Of a stretch of DNA of 64,000 nucleotides, positions 51,209 through 59,732 are shown piece after piece; the first letter of the stretch is position 1; every line of letters begins with the position of its first letter. Source of the stretch: Kribbella voronezhensis (GTDB taxonomy: Bacteria; Actinomycetota; Actinomycetes; Propionibacteriales; Kribbellaceae); NCBI RefSeq assembly GCF_004365175.1, contig NZ_SOCE01000001.1, positions 2,219,154 through 2,283,153 on the forward strand, given 5' to 3'. The notes below the pieces were generated by a model. It was not told where the DNA came from. It saw nothing but the letters and a program-made list of their open reading frames with translations, and made no database searches. Made by a program: the position numbers and the translations under genes.

Positions 51209-52609
51209 ATGGGCATCTTGTCGGTACTCGACCGGGAGCACACGGTCGCGCCACCGGGGTACAGCCGCTGGCTGATCCCCCCGGCCGCGCTGGCGGTGCA
51301 CCTGTGCATCGGCCAGGCATACGCGACGAGCGTCTACAAGACCTCGCTGGTCAAACACTTCGACGCCAGCCAGACCGCGATCGGGGTGATCTTCAGTATC
51401 GCGATCGTGATGCTCGGCCTGTCCGCCGCCGTCGGCGGCACCTGGGTCGAGCGCAACGGCCCCCGCAAGGCGATGTTCACCTCGGCCTGCTTCTGGGCCG
51501 CCGGCTTCGGAGTCGGCGCCCTCGGCATCGGGACCGGTCAGCTCTGGCTGGTCTACCTCGGGTACGGCGTGATCGGCGGCATCGGCCTCGGGATCGGCTA
51601 CATCTCGCCGGTGTCGACGCTGATCAAGTGGTTCCCGGACCGCCCGGGTCTGGCGACCGGCCTGGCGATCATGGGCTTCGGCGGCGGCGCGCTCGTCGCC
51701 AGCCCGCTGTCGCGCCAACTGCTCGGCCTGTACGACGACAACTACGACCCCGGCAACTCCGCGTCGGTCGCGGGCGGACATGCCCTCGTCGCGTTGTTCC
51801 TCACCCTCGGGATCGGCTACTTCCTGGTGATGATGTTCGGCGTGGTGAACATCCGGGTCCCCGCCGACGGCTGGAAGCCGGACGGCTTCGACCCGTCGAC
51901 GGTGCAGGCGAAAACCCTGGTCACCACCGCGAACGTGTCAGCGGCGAACGCGATCAGGACCCCGCAGTTCTGGCTGCTCTGGATCGTGCTGGCCTGCAAT
52001 GTGACGGCAGGGATCGGCATCCTCGAGCAGGCCAGTCCGATGATCCAGGACTTCTTCCGCGGTGCCGACGGCAGGTCCACCGTCGCGGTCGCGGCCGCGT
52101 CCGGCTTCGTCGGCCTGCTGTCGATCTTCAACATGGGTGGACGATTCGCCTGGTCGACGACCTCGGACCTCATCGGCCGCAAGCCGATCTACGCGATGTA
52201 CCTCGGCGTCGGCATCGTGCTCTACGCGCTGCTCGCGACCGTCGGCCACAACAACACGGCGATCTTCGTCCTGCTCGCGGCGGTCATCATCTCCTTCTAC
52301 GGCGGCGGCTTCGCGACCGTCCCGGCGTACCTGCGCGACCTGTTCGGTGGCTATCAGGTCGGCGCGATCCACGGCCGGCTGCTGACGGCCTGGTCGGTCG
52401 CCGGTGTCGCCGGGCCCCTGATCGTGAACGGGTTCCTCGATCGCGAAGGCAAACCGGGCACCCTGACCGCTTCGGCGTACCGGCCTGCCTTGTTCACGAT
52501 GGTCGGGGTGCTGGCGGTCGGGTTCGTCGCCAACCTGCTGATCCGGCCGGTCGCGGACCGGTACCACGAGAAGACCGCCGGCGTGGAAGCCAAGGAGGCA
52601 GCGCAATGA
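51209..52609 (+). CDS. OFA-family MFS carrier (oxalate/formate antiporter-like)
   Basis: 466 residues with 12 hydrophobic helices. Family features are AIGVIFSIAIVMLGLSAAVG, GTWVERNGPRKAM and GLGIGYISPVSTLIKWFPDR, as in OxlT-type carriers. The ATG at 51209 has a TAGGAG ribosome site 6 nt upstream. A 35-residue membrane protein gene overlaps its stop by 4 bp and is probably its subunit. No oxalate-catabolic genes are near, so the substrate is uncertain. Confidence 0.87.
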   Translation: MGILSVLDREHTVAPPGYSRWLIPPAALAVHLCIGQAYATSVYKTSLVKHFDASQTAIGVIFSIAIVMLGLSAAVGGTWVERNGPRKAMFTSACFWAAGFGVGALGIGTGQLWLVYLGYGVIGGIGLGIGYISPVSTLIKWFPDRPGLATGLAIMGFGGGALVASPLSRQLLGLYDDNYDPGNSASVAGGHALVALFLTLGIGYFLVMMFGVVNIRVPADGWKPDGFDPSTVQAKTLVTTANVSAANAIRTPQFWLLWIVLACNVTAGIGILEQASPMIQDFFRGADGRSTVAVAAASGFVGLLSIFNMGGRFAWSTTSDLIGRKPIYAMYLGVGIVLYALLATVGHNNTAIFVLLAAVIISFYGGGFATVPAYLRDLFGGYQVGAIHGRLLTAWSVAGVAGPLIVNGFLDREGKPGTLTASAYRPALFTMVGVLAVGFVANLLIRPVADRYHEKTAGVEAKEAAQ

Positions 52610-52713
52610 ATCAGACCCCTCGCCTGGTCGTCTCCTGGCTGCTGGTCGCCGTCCTGCTCGGTTACGGCATCATCGAAACCTTGATCACCGCGGCCAAGAT
52701 CTTCACCGAGTAA
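52606..52713 (+). CDS. MFS transporter small subunit-like protein
   Basis: 35 residues: a short polar N-terminus (MNQTPRL), one hydrophobic helix (VVSWLLVAVLLGYGIIETLI, about residues 8-27), and a Lys/Phe/Thr/Glu tail. It overlaps the carrier's stop codon as ATGA, so it is translated with it. Such tiny subunits are found next to OFA-type carriers in other bacteria. Its end overlaps the convergent birA end by 11 bp. Confidence 0.8.
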   Translation: MNQTPRLVVSWLLVAVLLGYGIIETLITAAKIFTE

Positions 52714-53521
52714 GCCTCAGGTGGGTCACATCGCCGGCGGCCAGTTGATGCGGGCCGTCGGCGGTGAGGACCACCAGCCGGCCGTCGGAGTCCAGATCCG
52801 AGGCCACACCCTCCAGGAACGTGCCGTCGGGCAACTCCACCCGGACCGATTGCCCGAAGGTGGCCGACAGCTCGCGGTAGTCCGGCAGGATCGTCTCCGG
52901 ATCCCCCGCTGCGTCGACCCAGGTCTCGTAGCGACCAGCCAGCTCCCGCAGGACCGCGGCCATCACAGTGGCCCGGTCTGTCGTCGCCGCACCTTCCAAG
53001 GCCAGCGAGGTCGCGACGTCCGTCGGCCGCTCGTCCGCTCTGAGCGTCACGTTCAGCCCCATGCCCACCACCGCGGCAGGCCCGTCGGGCGTGTCCACCC
53101 GCTCGAGGAGAATCCCAGCGAGCTTCCGGTCATCGACCTGTACGTCGTTGGGCCACTTCACCTTCGCCGGGATCTCCCCGACCCGCCGTACGGCGGCCGC
53201 GACGGCCAGGGGAACCAGGAGACCCAGCCAAGGCCAGCGACCGGCCGGGACAGCCGCAGGACGCAGCAAAGCCGACATCAGCAGCGCAGAGCGCGGCGGA
53301 GTCGTCCACGTCCGACCCAGTCGCCCTCTACCGGACGACTGGTACTCCGCTGCCACTACCAGCCCCTCAGCCGCCCCGGAGCGGGCTGCTTGAGCCACGA
53401 CGGCATTGGTGGACTCCGTTTCGGCCAGTACGTCGATACGCGTCCACAGTGAGCCAGGCCGCACCAGGCGCCCCTGCAGGAACCGTGCGTCCAGCGGCGG
53501 CCTCTCCAGATCGCCGAACAT
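52703..53521 (-). CDS. birA: Biotin-[acetyl-CoA-carboxylase] ligase
   Basis: 272 residues. It joins biotin to the carboxylase carrier subunits. It has ETESTNAVV (adenylate region), GRGRLGR at residues 64-70, KVKWPNDV with the catalytic lysine, and GMGLNV. There is no N-terminal helix-turn-helix, so it is not a repressor, as usual in actinobacteria. It starts one base inside the PEP carboxylase stop (TGATG), so the two are coupled. Acyl-CoA carboxylase subunits lie about 4 kb away. Confidence 0.92.
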   Translation of the reverse strand: MFGDLERPPLDARFLQGRLVRPGSLWTRIDVLAETESTNAVVAQAARSGAAEGLVVAAEYQSSGRGRLGRTWTTPPRSALLMSALLRPAAVPAGRWPWLGLLVPLAVAAAVRRVGEIPAKVKWPNDVQVDDRKLAGILLERVDTPDGPAAVVGMGLNVTLRADERPTDVATSLALEGAATTDRATVMAAVLRELAGRYETWVDAAGDPETILPDYRELSATFGQSVRVELPDGTFLEGVASDLDSDGRLVVLTADGPHQLAAGDVTHLRLTR

Positions 53522-56160
53522 CAGCCGGTGTTCTGCAGGCCGGCGGCAACGCCCGACACGGTCAGCAGCAGCAACCGCCTGGTCCTGACGATCTGCTGCT
53601 CGTCCAGCGAGTCGTCGGTCCGCAGCGTTCGGAGTGCCCGCAACTGCAGGTAGCTCAGCGCATCGACGTACGGGTTGCGTAGCTCGACAGCACGGCCGAG
53701 GACCCGGCGTCCAGCGAGCAGCCGGTCGCCGCCGAGCACCTTGAGCACCCACTCGGTGGTCAGTTCGTGCTCGTCCAGCATCAGCTTGCTCAGGTCCGCC
53801 CGGTCACCGAGCTCCAGGTAGCGCCCGAGGATGCGCCGGTCTGTCTTCGCCAGCGACATCTCCGCGTTCTCCAGCATCACCTGGAACAGCGGCCAGTTCT
53901 TGTTCGCGTCCTGCAGTACTGCGACGTCACCGACCGCGGACAGGGCCGAACCCAACCCGTACCAGCCCGGTGCGTTCACCCGGGCCTGCGACCAGGCGAA
54001 CACCCACGGGATCGCCCGCAGGTCCTCCAGCGAGGACACCGCCACGCCACGTCGCGCCGGACGCGAACCCAGCGGCAGCTGCCCGAGCTCCTCCAGCGGA
54101 GTCACCCGCCCGAACCACTCCGCAAAGCCAGGCGCCTTCACCAGCCGGTGGTACGCCGTACGCGCAGCCTCGTCGAGCGTCTTCTCCACCACGGCGAACC
54201 GGTCCGCAGCCGCCAGAGCGCGCTCCTCGATGGCAGGAGTCGACGCCAGCAGCGTCGCGGCGGTCACCTGCTCTATGTGGCGCTGGGCGATCGCGGCGTT
54301 GCCGTAGCGAGCCGGGATCGCTTCGCCCTGCTCGGTGAGCTTGAACCGGCCGGCGACCGACCCCGGCGCCTGCGCGAGCACAGCGCGGTTCGCGGGGCCG
54401 CCGCCACGTCCCAGGGCCCCACCGCGGCCGTGGAAGAGGGTGAGCCGGATCGCGTTGCGCTGGGCCCAGGCGGTGATCCGCGCCTGCGCGTCGTACAGGG
54501 CGAGGGTGGCCGAGACCGGGCCGACGTCCTTGGCGGAGTCGGAGTAGCCGAGCATCACCTCGAAGCGGCGGTCGTTCGCGGTGAGGCGGTGCCGGACCCG
54601 GGTGAGCTGGATCGCGTTGTCCAGCACCTCCACGGAGTTCTGCAGGTCCTCACCGGTCTCGAACAGCGGTACGACGTCCAGCTCGATCGGCCGGCCGTCC
54701 ATCGCGGCGTCGGCCAGCTCGTAGACAGCGGCGAGATCGCCCGCGTTGCGGGTGAAGGACACGACGTACCGACGGCAGGCCTCTGGGCCGAAGCGCTGCT
54801 GGATCTGGCCGATCACCCGCAGCGTGGCCAGCACCTCTTCGGTCTGATCGGACAGCTCGCCACCGCTCAGCACCTCTTCCAACGCCTTGGCGTGGACGGA
54901 GGAGTGCTGCCGTACCTCCAGCTCGGCCAGGTGGAACCCGAACGAGCTCACCTGCCAGATCAGCTGCTGCAGCTGCCCGTACGCCTGACGCGGCGCCCCT
55001 GCTGACACGAGGGAGTCCTGCAGCACCTTCAGCTCGTGCAGGAAGTCGCCAGCGCGCGGGTAGCCGAAGTCGGCGTCCCTCGCCCGGGTCGCTGCCAGCC
55101 GACGTGCAGCGAGCAGCAGCAGCTGGCGGTGCGGCTCCGAAGGCGATCTGGTCTCGATGTCCGCGATCAGTGCGGGGTTGACCGCGCGGGCATCCTCCAG
55201 GATCCGCCGCACTGGCGCCGACGGCGGCGTGGTCGACGAGTCGAGGGTGAGCGCACGGCCGAGCTCGTCGGTGGCCCGCTCGAGCGCCCGGAGTACGTGA
55301 TCGGCCTGGATCTGCATGGCTTCGCGGGTGATCGCGGCGGTGACGTTCGGATTGCCGTCGCGGTCGCCGCCGATCCAGGAGCCGAGCCGGACGAACGGCG
55401 CGACCACGGGTTGCCGGATGCCGGCCTCGTCACCGGCCAGCGCGTCGTCCAGCCGCCGGTAGACGTTGCCCACGACATCGAACAGCGTCTCCTCGAAGAC
55501 GGCCATCGCCGACCGGACCTCGTCGAGCGGAGTGGGCCGGCTGGTCCGCAGCTGCGAAGTACGCCAGAGGATGTCGACCTGCTCGACCAGGCGCCGCTGG
55601 TTCTCGGACAGCTCGCTGTCGCCGGCCCGCGGGTCGCTCCGCTCCTCCAGCAACGAGGAGATGCGCCGGATGGTGGCCAGTACGGCGCGACGCCGGGCCT
55701 CCGTCGGGTGAGCGGTCAGTACCGGGCGGAACTCCAGCCCGTTGAGCAGGGCACGAGCCTGCTGCTCGCCGCTGTCCCGGGAGATCTGCTCGACCGCCTG
55801 GGCCAGCTCCGACACGGCCGGCGCGTCCGAGGAGCGGTCGCGCTCACGTAGTACGCGAGCGCGGTGCAGTTCCTCGCTGAGGTTCGTCAGGTGGAAGTAG
55901 CAGGTGAACGCGCGAGCCACGTCCTCGGCACGCTCGTGCGGCCAGGAGGCGACCAGGTTCTCGGCCGCCTCGCCGTCGCCGGCGATGGTGAGCTCCCGGA
56001 GCTTCTCCACGTCGTCGAGCAGCGGCTGGCCGGCGTACTCGACCAGGACGCGGCCGAGGATCTCGCCGAGCAGGCGCACGTCGGCGCGCAGCTCCTCGGG
56101 GACTTCGAAACGTGCGCGGGTACGGGTGCGGGCGTTCGCCTGACTGCCGGTCTCGGTCAC
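53521..56160 (-). CDS. ppc: Phosphoenolpyruvate carboxylase
   Basis: 879 residues, usual length. It adds bicarbonate to PEP to give oxaloacetate. Motifs: VLTAHPTEARRR with the catalytic histidine, GSWIGGDRDGNPNV, LGYSDSAKDVGPV, and LFHGRGGALGRGGGP; the C-terminal NTG ending is intact. The GTG at 56160 has TATCGT 8 nt upstream. It is coupled to birA downstream. Confidence 0.95.
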   Translation of the reverse strand: MTETGSQANARTRTRARFEVPEELRADVRLLGEILGRVLVEYAGQPLLDDVEKLRELTIAGDGEAAENLVASWPHERAEDVARAFTCYFHLTNLSEELHRARVLRERDRSSDAPAVSELAQAVEQISRDSGEQQARALLNGLEFRPVLTAHPTEARRRAVLATIRRISSLLEERSDPRAGDSELSENQRRLVEQVDILWRTSQLRTSRPTPLDEVRSAMAVFEETLFDVVGNVYRRLDDALAGDEAGIRQPVVAPFVRLGSWIGGDRDGNPNVTAAITREAMQIQADHVLRALERATDELGRALTLDSSTTPPSAPVRRILEDARAVNPALIADIETRSPSEPHRQLLLLAARRLAATRARDADFGYPRAGDFLHELKVLQDSLVSAGAPRQAYGQLQQLIWQVSSFGFHLAELEVRQHSSVHAKALEEVLSGGELSDQTEEVLATLRVIGQIQQRFGPEACRRYVVSFTRNAGDLAAVYELADAAMDGRPIELDVVPLFETGEDLQNSVEVLDNAIQLTRVRHRLTANDRRFEVMLGYSDSAKDVGPVSATLALYDAQARITAWAQRNAIRLTLFHGRGGALGRGGGPANRAVLAQAPGSVAGRFKLTEQGEAIPARYGNAAIAQRHIEQVTAATLLASTPAIEERALAAADRFAVVEKTLDEAARTAYHRLVKAPGFAEWFGRVTPLEELGQLPLGSRPARRGVAVSSLEDLRAIPWVFAWSQARVNAPGWYGLGSALSAVGDVAVLQDANKNWPLFQVMLENAEMSLAKTDRRILGRYLELGDRADLSKLMLDEHELTTEWVLKVLGGDRLLAGRRVLGRAVELRNPYVDALSYLQLRALRTLRTDDSLDEQQIVRTRRLLLLTVSGVAAGLQNTG

Positions 56161-56168
56161 GTTCGCCC

Positions 56169-56174
56169 ACGATA
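56169..56174 (-). promoter_or_regulatory. Candidate -10 element (TATCGT), ppc
   Basis: Minus-strand TATCGT, 8 nt, then GTG 56160. Confidence 0.5.
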
Positions 56175-56259
56175 TCTGGGCGGGCGGTCTCTTGCCGCCT
56201 GGTCCGCACAGTGGGCGCGGATCGTCACACCGCGTTCACATGACGCGACAGTAATCACC

Positions 56260-56901
56260 CTAGACCCGGCCGAAGCCGCCGGCGACGATCCGGGACACCG
56301 TCCTGGCCAGCTCCTCGGGGGTGCGGTCGGTGCCGTCGACGACCAGCATCCGGGCGCAGCTCTCGGTCATCGACGCCAGCATCTCGGCCAGCACCGGCAG
56401 GTTCGCGTCCGGATCGGTGACCCCGGGCAACGACTTCAGCAAGGTGAGGCGAAGGCCCTCGACCAGGAACGCCCGGGCCGCCCGGACCCGGTTGGACACC
56501 ACCGGGGCCGCACCGTACTGCGCGCCGAAGACGATCCGCCACGACTGGGGCGACTTCGCCACCGACCGCAGGAACGCGGTCAGGCCTTCGAGCACGTGCT
56601 CCTCCGGCGTACCGACGGCCGGATCGGCCGGGAGCGCGGCGACGATCGAGGTCACCAGGTGCTGCTCCTCGCGAGCCAGCAGAGCGAGCAGTAGTTCGTC
56701 GCGGTTGGCGAAGGAGTCGTAGACCACCGGCTTCGTCACTCCGGCGGCGTCCGCCACCGACTGCATCGTCGTACCGGCGTAGCCGCGCTCGGAGAAGACC
56801 TCCAGGGCGGCGTCCAGGATCATCGGCCGGCGGCGCTCCGGGCCGAGGTGCGCGGCCCGGCGGCGCGGGGAGTCCGCGACCGGTTCTTCGGGGCTGACCA
56901 C
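56260..56901 (-). CDS. TetR-family regulator
   Basis: 213 residues. N-terminal helix-turn-helix (about 25-75): PMILDAALEVFSERGYAGTT, MQSVADAAGVTKPVVYDSFA. A mostly helical ligand domain follows. The GTG at 56901 has TAGCTT 6 nt upstream, and this hexamer meets the edge of a 35-bp dyad, so the protein probably represses its own gene and the divergent SCP2 gene. Confidence 0.88.
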   Translation of the reverse strand: MVSPEEPVADSPRRRAAHLGPERRRPMILDAALEVFSERGYAGTTMQSVADAAGVTKPVVYDSFANRDELLLALLAREEQHLVTSIVAALPADPAVGTPEEHVLEGLTAFLRSVAKSPQSWRIVFGAQYGAAPVVSNRVRAARAFLVEGLRLTLLKSLPGVTDPDANLPVLAEMLASMTESCARMLVVDGTDRTPEELARTVSRIVAGGFGRV

Positions 56902-56907
56902 TTGACA

Positions 56908-56913
56908 AAGCTA
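56908..56913 (-). promoter_or_regulatory. Candidate -10 element (TAGCTT), TetR gene
   Basis: Minus-strand TAGCTT, 6 nt, then GTG 56901. It overlaps the first 3 bp of the large dyad, so repressor binding there would hinder transcription. Confidence 0.45.
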
Positions 56914-56945
56914 CCAGGTCGTAGGAAATTCCTACGGTCTGGTAG
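56911..56945. promoter_or_regulatory. Candidate TetR operator, 35-bp dyad
   Basis: The dyad is CTACCAG-GT-CGTAGGAA-A-TTCCTACG-GT-CTGGTAG. All bases pair except the two GT steps and the central A. The inner repeat CGTAGGAA-A-TTCCTACG and the outer CTACCAG/CTGGTAG arms could hold two dimers. A TTGACA (56902-56907) lies just to the left on the plus strand. Confidence 0.7.
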
Positions 56946-57000
56946 GAACTCGCCCGGCCGGTCCGGAACGGGTTTCCCGATCACCGCCGGGGAGGTTCGG

Positions 57001-57471
57001 GTGGCCGAAGGTGGCACTGCTCGGTGGCTGGAGGCGAGTGATCTCGCCGCCCTCGAGCCGGGTGAGCTGGCCCGGCTGGTCGACCGGACCTCGGAGCGGG
57101 AGCTCCGGCATCGACTCATCGGGGGTGTGCGAGAGGTCGCGTTGCGCGAGATCTTCCGCCGGATGCCGGAGTACCTCCGGCCGGCCCGGGCGACCGGGTG
57201 CGAGGCCGTCATCGCCTGGCAGATCACCGGGGCCGGCGACGGCGGCGTCGACGAGTACCTGATCCGCGTGCACGACGGGCGCTGCGACGTACTCGACGGG
57301 CGCGCCGCCCAGCCCGAGATCTCGGTGCGGACCGATCCGGCGACGCTGCTGAAGATCGTCACCGGCAACGAGGACCCGGTCACCGCCGTCCTCAAACAAC
57401 GCCTCTCGGTCCGCGGCGACCTGGCCCTGGCCGCCCGGCTGACCAAACTCTTCGCCGCGGGCCCGCACTGA
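57001..57471 (+). CDS. SCP2 sterol-carrier-like protein
   Basis: 156 residues. The C-terminal 100 residues form an SCP2-like fold (AVIAWQITGAGDGGVDEYLI, then ISVRTDPATLLKIVTGNEDP, and LSVRGDLALAARLTKLF). The N-terminal part is helical and Glu/Arg-rich. It binds lipid or acyl-CoA-like ligands in other members. GTG 57001 has a strong GGGGAGG site 5 nt upstream. It is divergent from the TetR gene, with the 35-bp dyad between, so it is a likely target. Confidence 0.85.
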   Translation: MAEGGTARWLEASDLAALEPGELARLVDRTSERELRHRLIGGVREVALREIFRRMPEYLRPARATGCEAVIAWQITGAGDGGVDEYLIRVHDGRCDVLDGRAAQPEISVRTDPATLLKIVTGNEDPVTAVLKQRLSVRGDLALAARLTKLFAAGPH

Positions 57472-57495
57472 GACCTGCGTCCCGCCGGGCCGGCG

Positions 57496-57507
57496 TACTG
57501 CGCAGTA
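57496..57507. promoter_or_regulatory. Small palindrome upstream of the acyl-CoA carboxylase genes
   Basis: TACTGCGCAGTA is a perfect 12-bp palindrome, 58 bp before the start of the beta subunit. It may be a regulator site; no regulator can be named. Confidence 0.3.
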
Positions 57508-57551
57508 ACGTTGCGGTAGACGTCACAGCACACGAACCGGCTCCAGGAAGT

Positions 57552-57557
57552 TAGGCT
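57552..57557 (+). promoter_or_regulatory. Candidate -10 element (TAGGCT), acyl-CoA carboxylase operon
   Basis: TAGGCT, 8 nt, then ATG 57566; leaderless pattern. Confidence 0.5.
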
Positions 57558-57565
57558 GCCCGCTT

Positions 57566-59143
57566 ATGGGAGAGACCGTGAACATCCACACCACCGCCGG
57601 GAAGCTCGCGGACCTGGAGCACCGGCTGGACGAGGCCGTGCACGCCGGTTCGGAGCGCGCGGTGGAGAAACAGCACGCCCGGGGCAAGAAGACCGCCCGG
57701 GAGCGGATCGCGCTGCTGCTGGACGAGGGCTCCTTCTCCGAACTGGACGAGTTCGCCCGCCACCGGTCCACCGCCTTCGGCCTGGACGCCAACCGCCCGT
57801 ACGGCGACGGCGTGGTGACCGGCTTCGGCACCATCGACGGCCGCCAGGTGTGCGTGTTCGCGCAGGATTTCACCGTCTTCGGCGGCAGCCTCGGTGAGGT
57901 GTTCGGCGAGAAGATCGTCAAGGTGATGGACCTGGCGATGAAGATCGGCTGCCCGCTGATCGGCATCAACGACTCCGGCGGCGCGCGGATCCAGGAAGGC
58001 GTGGTGAGCCTCGGCCTGTACGGCGAGATCTTCCGCCGCAACGTCCGTGCTTCCGGAGTGATCCCACAGATCTCCTTGATCATGGGGCCGTGCGCGGGCG
58101 GCGCTGTCTACTCCCCGGCCGTGACCGACTTCACCGTGATGGTCGACGAGTCGTCGTACATGTTCATCACCGGCCCGGACGTGATCAAGACCGTCACCGG
58201 TGAGGACGTCAGCCAGGAAGACCTCGGCGGCGCCCGGACGCACAACACCAAGTCGGGCAACGCGCACTACCTCGGCAGCGACGAGGAGGACGCGATCGAC
58301 TGGGTGAAGGCCCTGGTCGCGCACCTGCCGCAGAACAACCTGGAGGACCCGCCGGCGTACGACTTCGCGGCGGACCTCGAGGTGAGCGAGAGCGACGCCG
58401 CGCTGGACACGCTGATCCCGGACTCGCCGAACCAGCCGTACGACATGCACACGGTGATCGAGGCCGTGGTGGACGACGGCGACTTCCTCGAAGTCCAAGC
58501 GCTGTTCGCCCCGAACATGCTGGTCGGCTTCGGCCGGGTCGAGGGCCGCCCGGTCGGCGTGGTCGCGAACCAGCCGATGCAGTTCGCCGGCACCCTGGAC
58601 ATCGACGCGTCGGAGAAGGCGGCCCGGTTCGTCCGCACCTGCGACGCGTTCAACGTGCCGATCCTGACCTTCGTCGACGTACCGGGCTTCCTGCCCGGCA
58701 CCGACCAGGAGTGGAACGGCATCATCCGCCGCGGCGCCAAGCTGATCTACGCCTACGCCGAGGCGACCGTCCCGATGATCACCGTGATCACCCGCAAGGC
58801 GTACGGCGGCGCGTACGACGTGATGGGCTCCAAGCACCTCGGCGCGGACATCAACCTGGCCTGGCCGACCGCCCAGATCGCGGTGATGGGCGCCCAGGGC
58901 GCGGTCAACATCCTGCACCGGCGCGAACTCGCGGCGACGGAGGACGTGGAGACCCGGCGGCAGCAGTTGATCACGGAGTACGAGGACCATCTCGCCAACC
59001 CCTACATCGCGGCCGAGCGCGGCTACATCGACGCCGTCGTGAAGCCCAGCGAGACCCGCTCCGAGATCATCCGCGCCCTCCGGCTCCTCCGCACCAAGCG
59101 CGACACCCTCCCGCCGAAGAAGCACGGCAACATCCCGCTGTGA
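57566..59143 (+). CDS. Acyl-CoA carboxylase beta subunit (carboxyltransferase)
   Basis: 525 residues. It moves carboxyl from carboxybiotin to acetyl- or propionyl-CoA. It has [17 protein letters not shown], the acyl-CoA loop [26 protein letters not shown] (oxyanion glycines), and the second half's [20 protein letters not shown]. It resembles PccB/AccB of actinobacteria. The epsilon subunit gene follows 14 bp later. The biotin-carrying alpha subunit is not in the window. Confidence 0.94.
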   Translation: MGETVNIHTTAGKLADLEHRLDEAVHAGSERAVEKQHARGKKTARERIALLLDEGSFSELDEFARHRSTAFGLDANRPYGDGVVTGFGTIDGRQVCVFAQDFTVFGGSLGEVFGEKIVKVMDLAMKIGCPLIGINDSGGARIQEGVVSLGLYGEIFRRNVRASGVIPQISLIMGPCAGGAVYSPAVTDFTVMVDESSYMFITGPDVIKTVTGEDVSQEDLGGARTHNTKSGNAHYLGSDEEDAIDWVKALVAHLPQNNLEDPPAYDFAADLEVSESDAALDTLIPDSPNQPYDMHTVIEAVVDDGDFLEVQALFAPNMLVGFGRVEGRPVGVVANQPMQFAGTLDIDASEKAARFVRTCDAFNVPILTFVDVPGFLPGTDQEWNGIIRRGAKLIYAYAEATVPMITVITRKAYGGAYDVMGSKHLGADINLAWPTAQIAVMGAQGAVNILHRRELAATEDVETRRQQLITEYEDHLANPYIAAERGYIDAVVKPSETRSEIIRALRLLRTKRDTLPPKKHGNIPL

Positions 59144-59157
59144 TCGGAGCCTTGGAA

Positions 59158-59364
59158 ATGACTGATCCCGTACTCCGTGTCGTCAAGGGCGACCCGAGTC
59201 CCGAGGAACTGGCCGCCCTCATCGCCGTCGTCACCGCTCGCGCCACCGCACCGGCGGCCGCGCCCGACACCACCCGCGCGAGCAACTGGGCCACCTACTG
59301 GCGCAACGCCCGCTCCCCCTTCCGCCCTGGCCCCGGCAGGTGGCGCGCAAGCGCTCATCCGTAA
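59158..59364 (+). CDS. Acyl-CoA carboxylase epsilon subunit
   Basis: 68 residues. The N-terminus DPVLRVVKGDPSPEELAALI matches the epsilon family, which stabilises actinobacterial carboxylase complexes. The rest is Ala/Thr/Arg/Pro-rich, ending with an SPFRPGPGRWRASAHP segment. It directly follows the beta subunit, as usual. Confidence 0.92.
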   Translation: MTDPVLRVVKGDPSPEELAALIAVVTARATAPAAAPDTTRASNWATYWRNARSPFRPGPGRWRASAHP

Positions 59365-59375
59365 ACACTGGTCCC

Positions 59376-59732
59376 ATGGCCAAATACGAGGTCAACGACG
59401 CGGCGGTCGAGCATGCCCGGAAGTTGATCGAAGCCCGGCAGTACGTGCTCGACAGCGACTGGGGCGAGGTGCAGCCGCACGCCGACGACCAGAACGCCTT
59501 TCTGGACAAGCATTCCTGGGCCGAGTACGCCGCCTGGCACCTCGGCCTCACCGACGGCGCCAACGACGAGACGAAGGCCCGCTACGCCTTCGTCTTCGGC
59601 GACTTCCGCCGCATCCACCGCACGGCGCTGATCGCCTCCGTCTACCGAGCCTCAGAATGGCGCCACAAAAAGGTGGAACTGGCCGCCCACGACCTACTCC
59701 AACTCCTGGACGCCAAAGCCGGCATCACCTGA
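59376..59732 (+). CDS. Conserved hypothetical protein
   Basis: 118 residues. No domain was recognised. It is rich in Asp/Glu and aromatic residues, with ASEWRHKKVELAAHDLLQLL at the C-terminal end and DDQNAFLDKHSWAEYAAWHL in the middle; no membrane segment or signal peptide. The ATG at 59376 was chosen over an in-frame ATG at 59340 because of the TAAACA hexamer 8 nt upstream. It follows the carboxylase epsilon gene by 11 bp but seems to have its own start signal. Its end overlaps the convergent Maf fusion gene by 8 bp. Confidence 0.7.
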   Translation: MAKYEVNDAAVEHARKLIEARQYVLDSDWGEVQPHADDQNAFLDKHSWAEYAAWHLGLTDGANDETKARYAFVFGDFRRIHRTALIASVYRASEWRHKKVELAAHDLLQLLDAKAGIT

